A DNA stretch of 64,000 nucleotides. Origin: Methylopila capsulata. GTDB lineage: Bacteria; Pseudomonadota; Alphaproteobacteria; Rhizobiales; Methylopilaceae. The translations under genes and the position numbers were made by a program. The notes under the pieces were generated by a model that saw nothing but the letters and a program-made list of their open reading frames with translations, was not told the DNA's origin and searched no databases. Of the stretch, positions 1-8,889 are shown piece by piece (within the stretch, counting starts at the first letter, position 1; every line of letters begins with the position of its first letter). Location: positions 124,001-188,000 of the forward strand of contig NZ_JAFBCY010000002.1 in assembly GCF_016907975.1 (NCBI RefSeq), given 5' to 3'.

Positions 1-183
1 ATCGACGCCACGGTGAAGGCGTTCAAGGCCTATGCCAAGAAGGCGCCCCTCGCCGGCGGGGACTACACGATGGACCACACGGCGATCGTCTACCTGATGG
101 ACCGCAACGGCGCCTTCGTGCAGCCGCTGAACCTGAAGCGCGCCCCCGACGAGGTCGCGGCAGAGCTCAAACGCTACCTCTGA
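1..183 (+). CDS. SCO1/SenC family protein, C-terminal end only (partial)
   Basis: Reading frame 1 is open from the first base to a TGA at 181-183 and gives the last 60 residues of a protein. The stretch DYTMDHTAIVYLMD carries the conserved histidine of SCO1/SenC proteins, which together with an upstream CxxxC pair (outside the window) binds copper. Such proteins are thioredoxin-fold, membrane-anchored periplasmic factors that deliver copper to, or reduce, the CuA site of cytochrome c oxidase. The assignment rests on this short motif and the typical C-terminus, so the family is likely but the exact role is open. The stop overlaps the convergent glycosyltransferase gene by about 10 bases. Confidence 0.7.
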   Translation: MDATVKAFKAYAKKAPLAGGDYTMDHTAIVYLMDRNGAFVQPLNLKRAPDEVAAELKRYL

Positions 184-2129
184 ACGCCGGACGCGCGGCG
201 GGAGGACAGGCCGTGCGCCGTCTTCTCCCAATGCGTGGCGCTGTCGAACAGGATCTGCCCGAGCGCGCGCCACGCCGCGACGCCCACGAGCAGCCAGTAG
301 ATCGGCATCGTCAGCAGGTCCACGGCGAGCGACGACGGCCCGCGGCGGTCGACGCCGATCCAGCCGCAGGCGAGCCCCACGGCGTAGCCGGCGAGGAGGT
401 TCGTCACGTGAAAGGTGGCAAGCGTCTGCTCCGCCAATGAGGCAGAAGGCGCGAGCAGAGCCCCCGTACAGAGAGCGACCAGGAGCCCCGCGACCACGGC
501 GGGATAGGCGAGCGCCGTCGCCGCCACGCCGCCGACCACGAGATGGGCGGCGATGAACCGGCGGACCCCGAGCCGCCGCGCGAGGTCGCCCGACCGCCGG
601 CCGTGCACGACGGCGGTCACCATGTAGCCCTTCATCCAGCGCGTGCGCTGGCGGATCCAGAGCCCCGGCGTGGCCGGCGCCTCCTCCCAGGTGACGGAAT
701 CCACCGCGCGCGTCGACCAACCGCGGCGGGCGAGCCTGAGGCCGAGATCGGCGTCTTCGGTGACGTTTCCGGCGTCCCAACCGCCGACGGTGCGCAGCGC
801 CGCGGTCCGGAAGTGGTTGGACGTGCCGCCGAGCGGGATCGGGAGATCGAGAGCCGCGAGCGCGGGGACCACGACGTCGAACAGCGCGGCGTACTCGATG
901 CGGAACTGCCGGGCGAGCCACCCGTCCCCATGGTTGTCGATGGCCAGCCGCGCCTGGACGCAGGCGACCGTCTCGGGACTTGTGCCGAAGGCGTCGAGCG
1001 CGCGGCGCAGCTGGTCCGGCTCGGGGCGATCCTCCGCGTCGAACACGGTCAGGAACCGGCCGCGCGCCGCCATCAGCCCGGCGTTCAACGCCCTCGGCTT
1101 GGTCTGGGGCCCGCCGGCCGGCAGTTTGAGCACCTCGATCCCCGCCCGCGGCGGACGCCCTTCGAGGGCGCCGAGCGTCTCCCGATCGTCCGCTTCCACC
1201 AGGAGCTTGATGTCGAGCTTGGCCGCCGGATAGTCCAGCCGTTCGAGCGCGTCGAGCAGATCCGGCACGATCGCCGCCTCGCGGACGAGCGCGACCAGCA
1301 CGGTGTAGATCGGCAGGCTTTGCTCGGACCGAAACAGCAGCGGCCGCTCCGGTAGCGCCGGTGTCAAAGCGATCGCCAACCGGAACGCGTTCATGACGAA
1401 GAACAGCCCTCCGACCGCGGACGCGCAGGCCGCGAACACCAGGGGGCTGACGAAGGCCGCGACGACGAGGGAGGCGGCGACGATGAAAAGCAGGGTCCGT
1501 GCGCGCGCGTTGATCCTCGGCATGCCGTGCGCCACCGTGAGTTCCGGCGCAACGAGCGCCGGGCCGGTCGACGCCGCCTCCGCCAGCGCGCGCCCCGCGC
1601 AGGCGACCGCGAGATCGGCGAAATCAGCGGGTCCGAGAAGGGCGACGCGGCCGCCCTCGGCCGCGTGCAGGGCCGAAAGGCGCGCCAGGCTCGCGACCGA
1701 GACGCCCCGCGCCGCCACGACGATCACCTGTCGCGCGTCAGCGTCGCTGAGCGCGAGCGTTCCCGTCCGCATGGCGTTGGCGAAGGTCTCGGCGTCGATC
1801 GGCGCCGGCGGCGCAAGCTCGGGGACGTAAAGCGCGACGCCGAGCCCGCGCGCGAGCCGCCCGACCAGATCGCGCTCGGGAAGGAGGCCGGACGCCAGCA
1901 GCGCGTCGAAGGGTTCGCACCCCGCGTGGTCGGCGTCCGCAAGCGCTGCGAGAAGAGCGCCGGGGGCGACGCCTCCGGCCGCAAGCGCGACGAACTCCTG
2001 GGGAAGCGCGCGGACCACGCGCGCGGCCTCGAGCGCATGGAACCGTCGGGACGAACCGGGGTGCGACGTCTCAAGGCCGGCGCGCGACCGCGCCCCGCCC
2101 TCGGCGCGAGACTCCTCAGCTCCCCGCAC
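174..2129 (-). CDS. Membrane glycosyltransferase, family 2 (processive, cellulose-synthase-like)
   Basis: About 651 residues from a GTG at 2129. The frame stays open to 2351, but that would overlap the divergent gene starting at 2206, so the shorter start is preferred. The catalytic GT2 signature is present: DAED (about residues 364-367), TEDAD (about 457-461) and QRTRW (about 494-498, the QxxRW motif of processive enzymes). Two hydrophobic segments lie before the catalytic domain (about 212-250) and several after QRTRW, as in polysaccharide synthases. The first 170 or so residues form a soluble helical domain with segments such as LLASGLLPERDLVGRLA that resemble MshEN/GspE N-terminal domains found on related glycosyltransferases; this is by eye only. 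It probably makes or extends an exopolysaccharide. The acceptor and sugar are unknown, and no other polysaccharide gene is adjacent. Confidence 0.82.
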   Translation of the reverse strand: MRGAEESRAEGGARSRAGLETSHPGSSRRFHALEAARVVRALPQEFVALAAGGVAPGALLAALADADHAGCEPFDALLASGLLPERDLVGRLARGLGVALYVPELAPPAPIDAETFANAMRTGTLALSDADARQVIVVAARGVSVASLARLSALHAAEGGRVALLGPADFADLAVACAGRALAEAASTGPALVAPELTVAHGMPRINARARTLLFIVAASLVVAAFVSPLVFAACASAVGGLFFVMNAFRLAIALTPALPERPLLFRSEQSLPIYTVLVALVREAAIVPDLLDALERLDYPAAKLDIKLLVEADDRETLGALEGRPPRAGIEVLKLPAGGPQTKPRALNAGLMAARGRFLTVFDAEDRPEPDQLRRALDAFGTSPETVACVQARLAIDNHGDGWLARQFRIEYAALFDVVVPALAALDLPIPLGGTSNHFRTAALRTVGGWDAGNVTEDADLGLRLARRGWSTRAVDSVTWEEAPATPGLWIRQRTRWMKGYMVTAVVHGRRSGDLARRLGVRRFIAAHLVVGGVAATALAYPAVVAGLLVALCTGALLAPSASLAEQTLATFHVTNLLAGYAVGLACGWIGVDRRGPSSLAVDLLTMPIYWLLVGVAAWRALGQILFDSATHWEKTAHGLSSRRASGVQR

Positions 2130-2205
2130 GATACCCAGCCCCCCGGCGTTTACGCGCTTTGCAGGTGAAAAGTGTAGAATCGCTCCGAGCGAGGAGTCGA
2201 GTCCT

Positions 2206-3075
2206 ATGCAACTTTCAGGCGCACATGCGCGCGCGATCGCCCTAGCCCTGTTCGTCGTCGGCGCATGGACGCCCGCCGCGGCCCAGACTCCTGCGCCGTC
2301 GGCGGCTGCCGACGTCGCCATTCCGCGCTTTTCCGATCCGAGGACGCGCATCGAAAAGCCCGATCTGCCCGCGGGCCGCGTTCTGAGATGGGCGACAGGC
2401 GACGACTACCCGCCGTTCCATTACGCCGACGGCGACGGCCAGCCTGCGGGCTTCGCGGTCGATCTCGCGCGCGCGATCTGCAGCGAATTGCAGGTCGCCT
2501 GCACGTTGCAGGCCTGGCGGTGGGACGCGCTGCTCGACACGATCGACAAGCGTCAGGCCGACGCCATCGTCGCCATGGTGCGGCCGACGGCCGAACTCCG
2601 CGCGCGCTTCGGCGTGTCGGAACGGTTTCACCAGACGCCGGCCCGCTTCGTGGCGCGCAACGACAAGGCGATCCCAGGCGCGACGCCGGAAGCGCTCGCC
2701 GGACGCGCGGTCGCCGTCGTCGAGGGCTCGGCGCACGAGGCCTTCCTCAAGACCTTTTTTCCCCAGGCGGTCGCAAAGCCGTTTCGGAACGCCGACGAGG
2801 CGCGGGCTGCGGTGAAAGAGGGCCGAGCGGACGCCGGCTTCGGAGACGGCGTGGCCTTGGCCTTCTGGCTGAACGGCACCGCCTCCGGCGGCTGCTGCCG
2901 CTTCATCGGAGGTCCCTTCGCGGAAAGCCGCTATTTCGGCGAGGGCGTCGGCGTTCTGGTGCGGCCGACCGACGACAAGCTGCGGCAGGCGATCGACTAC
3001 GCCCTACAGCGCTTGGACGAGAACGGAGCTTATGCCGAGATCTACCTCCGGCATTTCCCCGTCAGCCTGTGGTGA
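2206..3075 (+). CDS. Periplasmic solute-binding protein, family 3 (amino-acid type), orphan
   Basis: 289 residues with an evident signal peptide ending near AAAQ (about residue 27). The mature part begins with a typical bacterial SBP family 3 pattern: [18 protein letters not shown], then [11 protein letters not shown] and the [15 protein letters not shown] region that lines the ligand pocket. It is preceded by a good ribosome site (gcgaggag). Family members bind polar amino acids or related small molecules for ABC importers, but no permease or ATPase gene is next to it, so the transporter partner is unknown. The two cysteines at GGCCRF are notable. It is divergent from the glycosyltransferase and is followed at 76 bases by lysK; no operon partner is evident. 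Confidence 0.85.
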   Translation: MQLSGAHARAIALALFVVGAWTPAAAQTPAPSAAADVAIPRFSDPRTRIEKPDLPAGRVLRWATGDDYPPFHYADGDGQPAGFAVDLARAICSELQVACTLQAWRWDALLDTIDKRQADAIVAMVRPTAELRARFGVSERFHQTPARFVARNDKAIPGATPEALAGRAVAVVEGSAHEAFLKTFFPQAVAKPFRNADEARAAVKEGRADAGFGDGVALAFWLNGTASGGCCRFIGGPFAESRYFGEGVGVLVRPTDDKLRQAIDYALQRLDENGAYAEIYLRHFPVSLW

Positions 3076-3151
3076 GGGGCGGCGTCGATTGACGCGCGGG
3101 CGGGCGGTTTCTAGTTTCCGCCCTCTTTTACCCCTAACGCCTGCAGGCATC

Positions 3152-4801
3152 ATGACCGTCCTCGACGCATCCGCCCTCGCCGCTCTCGCTCGCACCTCGA
3201 ACGCCTGGCCGTTCGAGGAGGCGAAGAAGCTCGTCGAGCGGCTGAAGAAGCATCCGAAGGACGAACCGGTTCTGTTCGAGACCGGTTACGGTCCGTCCGG
3301 CCTGCCGCACATCGGCACCTTCGGCGAGGTGGCGCGCACCACCATGGTGCGGCATGCCTTCCGCACGCTGACGGAAGACAAGATCCCGACGCGGCTGCTG
3401 TGCTTCTCCGACGACATGGACGGCATGCGGAAGGTGCCGGACAACGTGCCGGATCCGGCCGCCCTGCAGCCCTATCTCCAGATGCCGCTGACCTCCGTGC
3501 CGAACCCGTTCGGCGGCGACTATGCGAGCTTCGGCGCGCACAACAACGCCATGCTGCGGCGGTTCCTCGACACCTTCGGCTTCGACTACGAGTTCGCCTC
3601 GGCGACCGACTACTACAAGTCCGGCAAGCTCGACGGCGTGCTGCTGAGGGCGGCGGAAAAGTACGACGCCATCATGGCCGTAATGCTGCCGACGCTGGGC
3701 GAAGAGCGGCGGGCGACCTATTCGCCCTTCCTGCCGATCTCGCCGGTCAGCGGCCGTATCCTTTATGTGCCGCTGAAGCACGTGGACGCGAAGGCGGGAA
3801 CGATCACCTTCACCGACGAGGACGGCGTGGAAAAGACCGTGCCGGTCACCGGCGGTCATGTGAAGCTGCAGTGGAAGCCGGATTTCGGCGCGCGCTGGGC
3901 GGCGCTCGACGCCGACTTCGAGATGTTCGGCAAGGACCACCAGACCAACGCGCCAATCTACGACCGGATCTGCGAGATCCTGGGCGGCGTGGCTCCGCAG
4001 CATTACGTCTACGAGCTGTTCCTCGACGAGAACGGCCAGAAGATTTCGAAGTCGAAGGGCAACGGCCTGACGATCGATGAGTGGCTGACGTACGCCAGCC
4101 CGGAAAGCCTTGCGCTCTACATGTACCACAAGCCGCGCGAGGCGAAGAGGTTGCACTTCGACGTCATCCCGCGCGCGGTCGACGAGTACTTCCAGTTCCT
4201 CGGCGGCTTCGGCCGTCAGGAGCCCAAGCAGCAGCTCGGCAACCCGGTCTGGCACATTCACTCGGGCGAGCCGCCCGCGGCGGACATGCCGGTGTCCTTC
4301 GCGCTGCTGCTGAACCTTGTGTCGGCCTCGAACGCCGAGAACCGCGCCGTGCTGTGGGGCTACATCGGCCGCTACGCGCCCGGGGTGACGGCCGAGACCC
4401 ATTCGAAGCTCGACGAGCTGGTGGGCTACGCGCTGCGCTACTACGAGGACCACGTGAAGCCGACCAAGCGCTTCGCGGCGCCGGACGAGGTGGAGCGGCA
4501 GGCGCTGGAAAGCCTCGACGCGGCCCTCGGCGCCCTCCCCGCCGACGCGCCGGCCGAGGATGTGCAGACGGCGCTCTACGACGTGGCGCGCGCCGTCCCG
4601 CGCTACCAGGACTTCAACGCCAAGGGCGCCACGCCGGAACGCCCCGGCGTCAGCCAGGAATGGTTCTCGGCGCTCTACAAGACGCTGATCGGCCAGGAGA
4701 AGGGCCCGCGGTTCGGCTCCTTCATCGCACTCTACGGCGTCGACGAGACCCGCGCGCTGATCCGGCGCGCGCTCGACGGCGAACTCGCCCAGGCGGCGTG
4801 A
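3152..4801 (+). CDS. lysK: Lysine--tRNA ligase, class I
   Basis: 549 residues. Charges tRNA-Lys with lysine in the cytoplasm. The class I fold is shown by the HIGT signature at about residues 53-56 ([13 protein letters not shown]) and the KMSKS-type loop KISKSKG near residue 297. This is the archaeal-type class I enzyme, standard in many alphaproteobacteria, rather than the class II lysS enzyme. The open frame extends upstream to 3032 but would overlap the preceding gene; the ATG at 3152 gives the usual family N-terminus ([21 protein letters not shown] is preceded by untranslated-looking sequence). A small membrane protein gene follows after 13 bases and may be co-transcribed. Confidence 0.95.
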   Translation: MTVLDASALAALARTSNAWPFEEAKKLVERLKKHPKDEPVLFETGYGPSGLPHIGTFGEVARTTMVRHAFRTLTEDKIPTRLLCFSDDMDGMRKVPDNVPDPAALQPYLQMPLTSVPNPFGGDYASFGAHNNAMLRRFLDTFGFDYEFASATDYYKSGKLDGVLLRAAEKYDAIMAVMLPTLGEERRATYSPFLPISPVSGRILYVPLKHVDAKAGTITFTDEDGVEKTVPVTGGHVKLQWKPDFGARWAALDADFEMFGKDHQTNAPIYDRICEILGGVAPQHYVYELFLDENGQKISKSKGNGLTIDEWLTYASPESLALYMYHKPREAKRLHFDVIPRAVDEYFQFLGGFGRQEPKQQLGNPVWHIHSGEPPAADMPVSFALLLNLVSASNAENRAVLWGYIGRYAPGVTAETHSKLDELVGYALRYYEDHVKPTKRFAAPDEVERQALESLDAALGALPADAPAEDVQTALYDVARAVPRYQDFNAKGATPERPGVSQEWFSALYKTLIGQEKGPRFGSFIALYGVDETRALIRRALDGELAQAA

Positions 4802-4814
4802 GAGGAAACGAACG

Positions 4815-5099
4815 ATGTCCTATGGGTCCTCCGGCGCCGCGCGCTTCTTCGGCGGCTCGCCGATCGGCGTCATCCTGCGTCTGCTGTTGCTGTGCGTGAT
4901 CGTCGGGCTGGTGCTGGACCAGCTCGACCTCGACGTGTTCCGCCTGCTCGACTACGCGATCGACGTCGTCCGCGACCTGATCGCCAACAGCGCCGACCTG
5001 CTGCGGACGCTGCTGCGCTACCTCATCATCGGCGCGATGGTGGTGATCCCGATCTGGCTCATCCTGCGCGTCCTCAAGATCGGCTCCGGCCGGCCCTGA
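4815..5099 (+). CDS. Small two-helix membrane protein, DUF6460-like
   Basis: 94 residues. A short soluble start (SSGAARFFGGSPIG) leads into one hydrophobic segment (VILRLLLLCVIVGLVLDQL), an amphipathic linker around FRLLDYAIDVVRDLIANSADL, and a second hydrophobic segment near the C-terminus (YLIIGAMVVIPIWLILRVL). The FFGGSPIGVILRL start looks like the DUF6460 family found next to housekeeping genes in Hyphomicrobiales; that name is from memory and not checked. It begins 13 bases after lysK behind a purine-rich site (gaggaaacga), suggesting translation from the lysK transcript. Function unknown. Confidence 0.75.
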   Translation: MSYGSSGAARFFGGSPIGVILRLLLLCVIVGLVLDQLDLDVFRLLDYAIDVVRDLIANSADLLRTLLRYLIIGAMVVIPIWLILRVLKIGSGRP

Positions 5100-5118
5100 T
5101 CACGCGGGAACAGCGTGA
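5100..5118. terminator. Short hairpin between convergent genes
   Basis: TCACGC (5100-5105) pairs with GCGTGA (5113-5118) across a 7-base loop, in the 35-base gap between the convergent DUF6460-like gene and pyrD. There is no T-tract, so it is only a weak candidate for a shared terminator. Confidence 0.3.
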
Positions 5119-5134
5119 AGGGTAGCGCGCGCGG

Positions 5135-6226
5135 TCAGCCCGGCCCCGCCGCAGCGACGGCTTGCGCGTCGACGCCGACCAGCGGCGCGAGCGAGCCGGC
5201 GCCTGCGGCCTCGATGGCCTCGGTCAGCGCCGACAGCGTGCGCCGGACCAGGCCGGGGCCCTCATAGATCAGGGCGCTGTAGAGCTCGACCAGAGTCGCG
5301 CCCGCTCGGATCTTCGCCAGCGCGTCCGCGCCCGACGCCACCCCGCCGACGCCGACCAGCGGGATGCGCCCGCCCGTGCGCAGGTACGTCTCGGCGAGCG
5401 CCCAGGTCGCGCGGCGGAACAGCGGCGCGCCGGACAGCCCGCCGGTTTCCCCGGCCGCCGCCGAGCGCAGCGTTGCTGGACGCGCAAGCGTGGTGTTCGA
5501 GACGACCAGCCCGTCGAGCCCACGGTCGAGCGCGACCTGCGCCACGTCGTCGAGGCCGTAGAGGTCGAGGTCGGGCGCGATCTTCAGCAGCACCGGCCGG
5601 CGCCGGCCGGCGCGGGCCGCCGCCGCGTCGCGGGCGTCGAGAACGCGCGCCACGAGATCGTCGAGCGCCGCTTTCGCCTGCAGATCGCGCAAGCCCGGCG
5701 TGTTGGGCGACGAGACGTTGACCACGAAGAACGACGCGACCTCGGCGAAGGTCTCGACGCCGGCGACGTAGTCCGCGGTGCGGTCGGCGGAGTCCTTGTT
5801 GGCGCCGACGTTGACGCCCACGACCCCCGGCCGCCCCGCGCGCCGCGTCAGCCGGCCCAGCGCCGCCGCCGCGCCGTCGTTGTTGAAGCCCATGCGGTTG
5901 ACGATCGCGCGGTCCTCGCTGAGCCGGAACAGGCGCGGCTTCGGATTGCCGGCCTGAGGCTTCGGGGTGACCGAGCCGATCTCCACGAAGCCGAAGCCCA
6001 GCGCCAGCATGGCGTCCGGGACCTTGGCGTCCTTGTCGAGGCCGGCCGCGAGGCCGACCGGGTTCGGGAAGCGGAGGCCGAACGCCTCGACCGCGAGCCG
6101 GGGATCGTTCGCCGGAGCGCGCTGCGCAGGCATCCGCTCCAGCGCGGCGAGCGTCGCCGTGTGGGCGGTTTCGGCGTCGATCGCATGCAGCGCGACGCGG
6201 GCGAGCGGCCAGAGCGGGCCGATCAC
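5135..6226 (-). CDS. pyrD: Dihydroorotate dehydrogenase (quinone), class 2
   Basis: 363 residues from a GTG at 6226. Oxidises dihydroorotate to orotate in pyrimidine synthesis, using FMN and passing electrons to membrane quinone. The class 2 hallmarks are the N-terminal amphipathic membrane-docking stretch ([16 protein letters not shown]), the FMN-binding core ([37 protein letters not shown]), the catalytic-loop region [10 protein letters not shown], and the C-terminal [15 protein letters not shown] phosphate-binding loop. Its GTGA start overlaps the stop of the DUF952 gene by 4 bases, so the two are translationally coupled. The frame remains open far upstream, but this overlap and the family N-terminus fix the start. 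Confidence 0.95.
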   Translation of the reverse strand: MIGPLWPLARVALHAIDAETAHTATLAALERMPAQRAPANDPRLAVEAFGLRFPNPVGLAAGLDKDAKVPDAMLALGFGFVEIGSVTPKPQAGNPKPRLFRLSEDRAIVNRMGFNNDGAAAALGRLTRRAGRPGVVGVNVGANKDSADRTADYVAGVETFAEVASFFVVNVSSPNTPGLRDLQAKAALDDLVARVLDARDAAAARAGRRRPVLLKIAPDLDLYGLDDVAQVALDRGLDGLVVSNTTLARPATLRSAAAGETGGLSGAPLFRRATWALAETYLRTGGRIPLVGVGGVASGADALAKIRAGATLVELYSALIYEGPGLVRRTLSALTEAIEAAGAGSLAPLVGVDAQAVAAAGPG

Positions 6227-6588
6227 GCCGGGGTCTCCTCGAACGACGCCGGGGGAAAGGCGTGGCTTCCGCCGGCGTCCAGCGGCAGCGGGGCGACCCA
6301 GCGCACTGCGTCGAGCCCGAGCGGCGCGTAGAGATGCGGGAACAGCGCCCCGCCGCGGGACGGCTCCCACTTGAGGGCTGGCCCGAGCGCGCCGGCGTCG
6401 ACCGCGATCAGCAGCAGGTCGTCCTGGCCGGCGAAGTGCTTGGCGGCGGTCTCCCGCGCCTGGGCGGCGGTCGAGAAATGGATGTAGCCGTCCGCGAGGT
6501 CCACCGGCGCTCCGTCGAAACGGCCGGCCGCCTCCGCCTCGCGCCACAGCGCGGCGGGCGCGATCTTGTAGATCAAATCAGGCGTCAT
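6223..6588 (-). CDS. DUF952 family protein
   Basis: 121 residues. The DUF952 pattern is clear: [18 protein letters not shown] at the start, then [10 protein letters not shown] and [11 protein letters not shown]. The fold is small and related to ADP-ribose/glutathione-transfer-like folds in databases, but the biochemical role is unknown. Start at the ATG at 6588; an in-frame ATG at 6627 would add 13 residues not typical of the family. It ends in a 4-base overlap with pyrD, a pairing common in this group of bacteria, and is presumably the first gene of a two-gene operon. Confidence 0.9.
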   Translation of the reverse strand: MTPDLIYKIAPAALWREAEAAGRFDGAPVDLADGYIHFSTAAQARETAAKHFAGQDDLLLIAVDAGALGPALKWEPSRGGALFPHLYAPLGLDAVRWVAPLPLDAGGSHAFPPASFEETPA

Positions 6589-6751
6589 GATCGATCGACC
6601 CTTGGACGGCGCCGGCACGGAACGCACCCCGACGTGCGGCGTTGAGGCACCACGACGCCTTGCGGTGGATTAAAGCCGCGAGGACGCGCTCGCAAGGCCG
6701 GCCGCCCGCAGAATGTCGCTGGACACGGGGCGTAAAAGGTACTAATTCCTA

Positions 6752-6780
6752 TCGAAACGACGTCCGAGACGCCGTTTCGA
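6752..6780. promoter_or_regulatory. Inverted repeat, candidate operator of the S24 repressor gene
   Basis: TCGAAACG (6752-6759) and its exact complement CGTTTCGA (6773-6780) flank a 13-base spacer that ends about 20 bases before the chosen ATG of the S24 repressor. Immediately upstream, around 6738-6751, lies a second imperfect dyad (AGGTACTAATTCCT) in a locally AT-richer patch. The position suits autoregulation by the downstream repressor. Inference from sequence symmetry only. Confidence 0.45.
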
Positions 6781-6799
6781 CACGGTGGAGTCCGATGTC

Positions 6800-7429
6800 A
6801 TGCTGGGCCACGGCCAGATCTGGGCGGCGATAGACGCGTTGGCGGCCAAGAACGGGCTGTCGGCGTCAGGGCTTGCGCGGCGATCGGGCCTCGACCCCAC
6901 CACCTTCAACCGCTCGAAGCGCATCGCCGCCGACGGACGGCCGCGGTGGCCCTCCACCGAATCGATCGCGAAGGCCCTCGACGCCACCGCGACCAATCTC
7001 GACAGCTTCATGGGCCTTCTGACCGACGGCGCCGCCGCGCCGCGCCGGCATGTGCCGCTGATCGGCCTCGCCCAGGCCGGCGAAGGCGGCTATTTCGACG
7101 ACGCCGGTTTTCCCGTCGGCCAGGGCTGGGACGAGATCGAGCTTCCCGGCGCCGACCGCGAGAACGTCTATGCGCTTGAGATCGCCGGCGACTCGATGTC
7201 GCCGGTCTACCGCGACGGCGACGTCGTGCTGGTCTCGCCCGGTGCGGCGGTGCGCCGGGGCGACCGTGTGATCGTGCGCACAACAGGCGGCGAGGTTCTC
7301 GCCAAGGAACTCGCCCGCTCGACCGCCAAGCAGGTCGAGTTGAGGTCGATCAACCCGGCGCATCCCGACCGCACCCTGCCGACGTCCGAAGTCGCCTGGA
7401 TCGCCCGCATCGTCTGGGCCAGCCAGTAG
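6800..7429 (+). CDS. S24 family (LexA/CI-like) helix-turn-helix repressor
   Basis: 209 residues. An N-terminal helix-turn-helix (about residues 5-70, LSASGLARRSGLDPTTFNRS) is followed by a LexA-type C-terminal domain. The autocleavage machinery looks intact: Ala93-Gly94 in LAQAGEGG as scissile bond, nucleophile Ser132 in GDSMSP, and base Lys169 in VLAKEL. A GTG at 6785 is possible, but the GGTGGAG at 6784-6790 sits correctly as ribosome site for the ATG at 6800. The family includes phage repressors and chromosomal stress regulators of Rhizobiales; with no phage gene nearby, a chromosomal regulator that responds to RecA-type signals is the better guess. The target genes are unknown. Confidence 0.85.
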   Translation: MLGHGQIWAAIDALAAKNGLSASGLARRSGLDPTTFNRSKRIAADGRPRWPSTESIAKALDATATNLDSFMGLLTDGAAAPRRHVPLIGLAQAGEGGYFDDAGFPVGQGWDEIELPGADRENVYALEIAGDSMSPVYRDGDVVLVSPGAAVRRGDRVIVRTTGGEVLAKELARSTAKQVELRSINPAHPDRTLPTSEVAWIARIVWASQ

Positions 7430-7477
7430 CGCGCGCCTCGTCGACGGTCCCGTAACCTCAACACAGGGAAGGTCGCC

Positions 7478-8356
7478 ATGCAGGTGGCGTTTCTCGGGCT
7501 CGGCACGATGGGCGCGCCGATGGCCGCCAATCTGGCGAAGGCGGGCGTGGCCCTACGGGTGTGGAACCGTTCGGAGGGCCCTGCGGCCCGGCTTGCGGAG
7601 GTCGGCGCGGAGCCCGCGGCGAGCCCGGCCGAGGCCGCCCACGGAGCGGACGTGCTGATCGCCATGCTCGCGGACGACGCCGCCACGAAGGCGGTCCTGC
7701 TCGACGGCGGCGCGCTCGAGGCGCTGGCGCCGGGCGCGCTGCTCGTGAACATGGCGACGGTCGCGGTCGCCTTCGGCGCGTCGCTCGCCGACCAGGCCGA
7801 AAGATGCGGCGTCGCCTATGTGGCGGCGCCCGTGCTGGGCCGGGTGAACGTCGCGGAGGCCGGCGAACTCAACATCCTCGCCGGCGGACGCGCCGACGCC
7901 ATCGACCGCGCGCAGCCGCTGTTCGACGTCATGGGCCGCAAGACCTGGCGCTTCGGCGAGCGGCCCGAACAGGCGAACGCGGTGAAGCTCGCGGTCAATT
8001 TCATGCTGGCCAGCGCCATCGAGACCATGGGCGAGGCCGCGTCGCTCGCCGAAGGCCACGGCGTCTCGGGCGCCGACTTTCTCGCGATGGCGACCTCGAC
8101 CGTGTTCGCGGCGCCCGCCTATCAGGGCTATGGCGCGGCGATCGCTTCGGGGACGTTCGAGCCGGCGGGCTTCAAGCTGTCGCTCGGGCTCAAGGACGTC
8201 CGGCTCGCTCTCGAAGCCGCGGAGGCGGCCCGGACGCCGATGCTCTTCGCCGCCGTGCTACGGGACAATCTCATCGACGGCGTCGCGCATGGCGAGGGCG
8301 ATCTCGACTGGGCTGCGCTTGCGAAGGTCGCCGCTCGCCGCGCCGGGCGTCTCTGA
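7478..8356 (+). CDS. NAD(P)-dependent oxidoreductase, 3-hydroxyisobutyrate dehydrogenase family
   Basis: 292 residues. The N-terminal Rossmann motif GLGTMGAPMAANL (residues 7-19) is that of beta-hydroxyacid dehydrogenases. The substrate-binding strand is degenerate (PVLGRVNVAEAGELNILAGG), and the helix with the catalytic lysine reads NAVKLAVNF. The C-terminal half is the usual all-helical domain. Family members reduce or oxidise 3-hydroxyisobutyrate, tartronate semialdehyde, succinic semialdehyde or glyoxylate; sequence alone does not choose. Tartronate/glyoxylate chemistry would suit the serine-cycle genes downstream, but a 533-base gap separates them, so this is speculative. A good ribosome site (acagggaaggtcgcc) precedes the ATG. 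Confidence 0.88.
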   Translation: MQVAFLGLGTMGAPMAANLAKAGVALRVWNRSEGPAARLAEVGAEPAASPAEAAHGADVLIAMLADDAATKAVLLDGGALEALAPGALLVNMATVAVAFGASLADQAERCGVAYVAAPVLGRVNVAEAGELNILAGGRADAIDRAQPLFDVMGRKTWRFGERPEQANAVKLAVNFMLASAIETMGEAASLAEGHGVSGADFLAMATSTVFAAPAYQGYGAAIASGTFEPAGFKLSLGLKDVRLALEAAEAARTPMLFAAVLRDNLIDGVAHGEGDLDWAALAKVAARRAGRL

Positions 8357-8889
8357 CCCCACCCCAAAGATACGCGCGGCGGTCTCGCCGCGCGCGTTGC
8401 GCTATCCAGGCCCTCCCTCGCAACACATCTTCCGACGGCCGCGCGATCGACGTCGCCAATCAGCCGATTTCCTTCCGACATCACAGCATTACTGCGGCGA
8501 TGAAATCGCTGGGGCGGCCCGCGAAGCGGCCTTCCCTGGCATGCCAGCGCAGGATATGGATGGCGTACGGTCGTTCGCGACGAGGGCGTGCGCCGAAAGT
8601 CGCATCGTGCCTTGGAGAGATTCAAGGGCATCTTGCGCCGTCGGTTTTGCGCCCGCGCGACGCCGAGGCGTTTGCGCGCGCTCAGCGCCTCCGGCTCCTG
8701 CGCCGTAAACGTTGATTACGACCAATCGGTCAGCCTAGAAGTTTTTCTGAATGACAACACTAGGTTGACTGAATTCACCAGAATATGCGGCGGTTTTATC
8801 GTCCAAACGACCACGTGACCAGCTGTCGCATAGTTCTTTCTCACTCTGATCTCTATTCTGCGCGCCAACAATGCGCTTAGGAGGAAACA
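8357..8889. other. 533-base gap upstream of the serine-cycle operon
   Basis: No convincing gene is seen. The first two-thirds is GC-rich; from about 8710 to 8889 the sequence becomes clearly AT-richer, as expected of a promoter region. A TTGACT at 8765-8770 and a TTGATT at 8712-8717 could be -35 elements, but neither has a well-spaced -10 match. In M. extorquens the equivalent region is bound by the LysR-type regulator QscR; a T-N11-A site may be present but cannot be picked out with confidence. The gap ends in a near-ideal ribosome site (taggaggaaaca) for sgaA. Confidence 0.6.
8374..8393 (+). terminator. GC hairpin after the oxidoreductase gene
   Basis: GCGCGGCG (8374-8381), loop GTCT, CGCCGCGC (8386-8393), 17 bases past the stop codon. 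No T-tract follows, so termination would be Rho-assisted or weak. Confidence 0.4.

Noticed and set aside
3134-4453. Long minus-strand frame opposite lysK (439 codons)
   Set aside because: Arg/Val/His/Leu-rich translation without any family pattern; it is the reverse reading of a confirmed gene in GC-rich DNA.
6785-7429. Prophage remnant around the S24 repressor
   Set aside because: The neighbours are metabolic genes with normal composition, and no integrase, excisionase or structural phage gene is present.
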